Assembly: GCA_017441965.1 (NCBI GenBank)
Contig: JAFSBF010000189.1
Span: 1-6,442 of the forward strand
Direction: 5' to 3'
Length of the DNA stretch: 6,442 bases
Source: Clostridia bacterium
Lineage (GTDB): Bacteria; Bacillota; Clostridia; UMGS1883
In this document: one piece after another, positions 6,117 through 6,442 of the stretch
How positions within the stretch are numbered: the first letter of the stretch is position 1
How the letters are laid out: every line of letters begins with the position of its first letter
Position numbers and translations under genes: made by a program
Notes under the pieces: generated by a model
Told to the model about the DNA's origin: nothing
Databases searched by the model: none
Seen by the model: the letters and a program-made list of their open reading frames with translations, nothing else

Positions 6117-6442
6117 GCATATACAGAAAGATTACCGTGGGTTACGGTGCATCTTTTAGGTGACTCAACCGTAACAAGCTATGCGAAAAATTCAAACACA
6201 GGAATAACAGGTTGGGGTCAGTCATTTGAAGCACTGCTTAATGACTATGTTACAGTAAATAACTGGGCAATCAGCGGTCTTTCAACAAAAGGTATGCTTG
6301 AGAGCCTTGGAGAAAACAATGAAGCAGCATATGCGGAGCAGTGGTCAACAATCCTTAAAAACATTGATGCAGGTGACTACGTATTCATACAGTTTGGTCA
6401 CAATGACCAGGATGATACAGCATCGTGGTATTCAACCATTGA
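6030..6442 (+). CDS. Secreted SGNH hydrolase, rhamnogalacturonan acetylesterase-like (CE12 type), 3'-partial
   Basis: Probable exported esterase that removes acetyl groups from pectin, by similarity to rhamnogalacturonan acetylesterases (RhgT/RGAE group of the SGNH superfamily). The 137 visible residues begin with a signal peptide (1-29). Block I is LLGDSTV, with Ser46 the expected nucleophile. TGWGQSFEALL follows, as in the family. Block II is NNWAISGLSTKGM, with Gly83 the likely oxyanion-hole glycine. Block III is DYVFIQFGHNDQ, with Asn125 as the second oxyanion residue. The catalytic Asp-x-x-His block and the rest of the protein lie beyond the right edge. Family members usually carry a G-R-S segment in block II; here it is G-L-S, which may alter the specificity. 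It starts 131 bases after the large surface-protein gene on the same strand, with its own promoter and ribosome binding site. The SGNH assignment is firm; the pectin substrate is inferred from overall similarity and context. Confidence 0.9.
   Translation, partial: MRKTISKLLCMVTVLAVVLSMMPASMVSAAYTERLPWVTVHLLGDSTVTSYAKNSNTGITGWGQSFEALLNDYVTVNNWAISGLSTKGMLESLGENNEAAYAEQWSTILKNIDAGDYVFIQFGHNDQDDTASWYSTI

Overview
The window looks like DNA from an anaerobic Gram-positive gut or plant-fibre-degrading bacterium of the class Clostridia. The grounds are moderately AT-rich DNA, AAGGA-type ribosome binding, a giant secreted protein ending in three S-layer homology (SLH) domains, and a neighbouring secreted SGNH esterase of the rhamnogalacturonan acetylesterase type. 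Surface display of pectin-active proteins through SLH domains is known from Monoglobus and its relatives. That placement is my inference, because nothing here (no rRNA or marker gene) fixes the taxon.

Layout. Bases 1-5898 are one uninterrupted plus-strand reading frame that enters from the left edge. The first ATG inside the window (73) is an internal methionine, so the gene's true start, its signal peptide and any catalytic domain lie upstream. The visible 1965 residues are modular: a truncated concanavalin/laminin-G-like beta-sandwich module (M1), a full copy (M2), one atrophied bacterial Ig-like (aBig) module, another sandwich module (M3), six aBig modules in tandem, a divergent sandwich module (M4), two more aBig modules, a Ser/Thr/Gly-rich linker and three SLH domains. 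No catalytic domain is recognised in the visible part.

Bases 5899-6029 are the only intergenic region. It holds a perfect 14-bp inverted repeat whose right arm fills the spacer of a good housekeeping-type promoter (TTTACA, 17 bp, TGgTAGAAT), a weaker outer 9-bp inverted repeat, and a ribosome binding site. From 6030 to the right edge is the start of a secreted SGNH hydrolase (signal peptide, GDST and GHND motifs), cut after 137 codons.

How they may work together: the large protein would sit on the cell wall through its SLH domains and hold several putative carbohydrate-binding sandwiches away from the cell on an aBig stalk. The secreted esterase would remove acetyl groups from pectin (rhamnogalacturonan) nearby. 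The co-location supports a pectin-utilisation locus but does not prove one. No RNA genes, CRISPR arrays, insertion sequences or credible minus-strand genes were seen.
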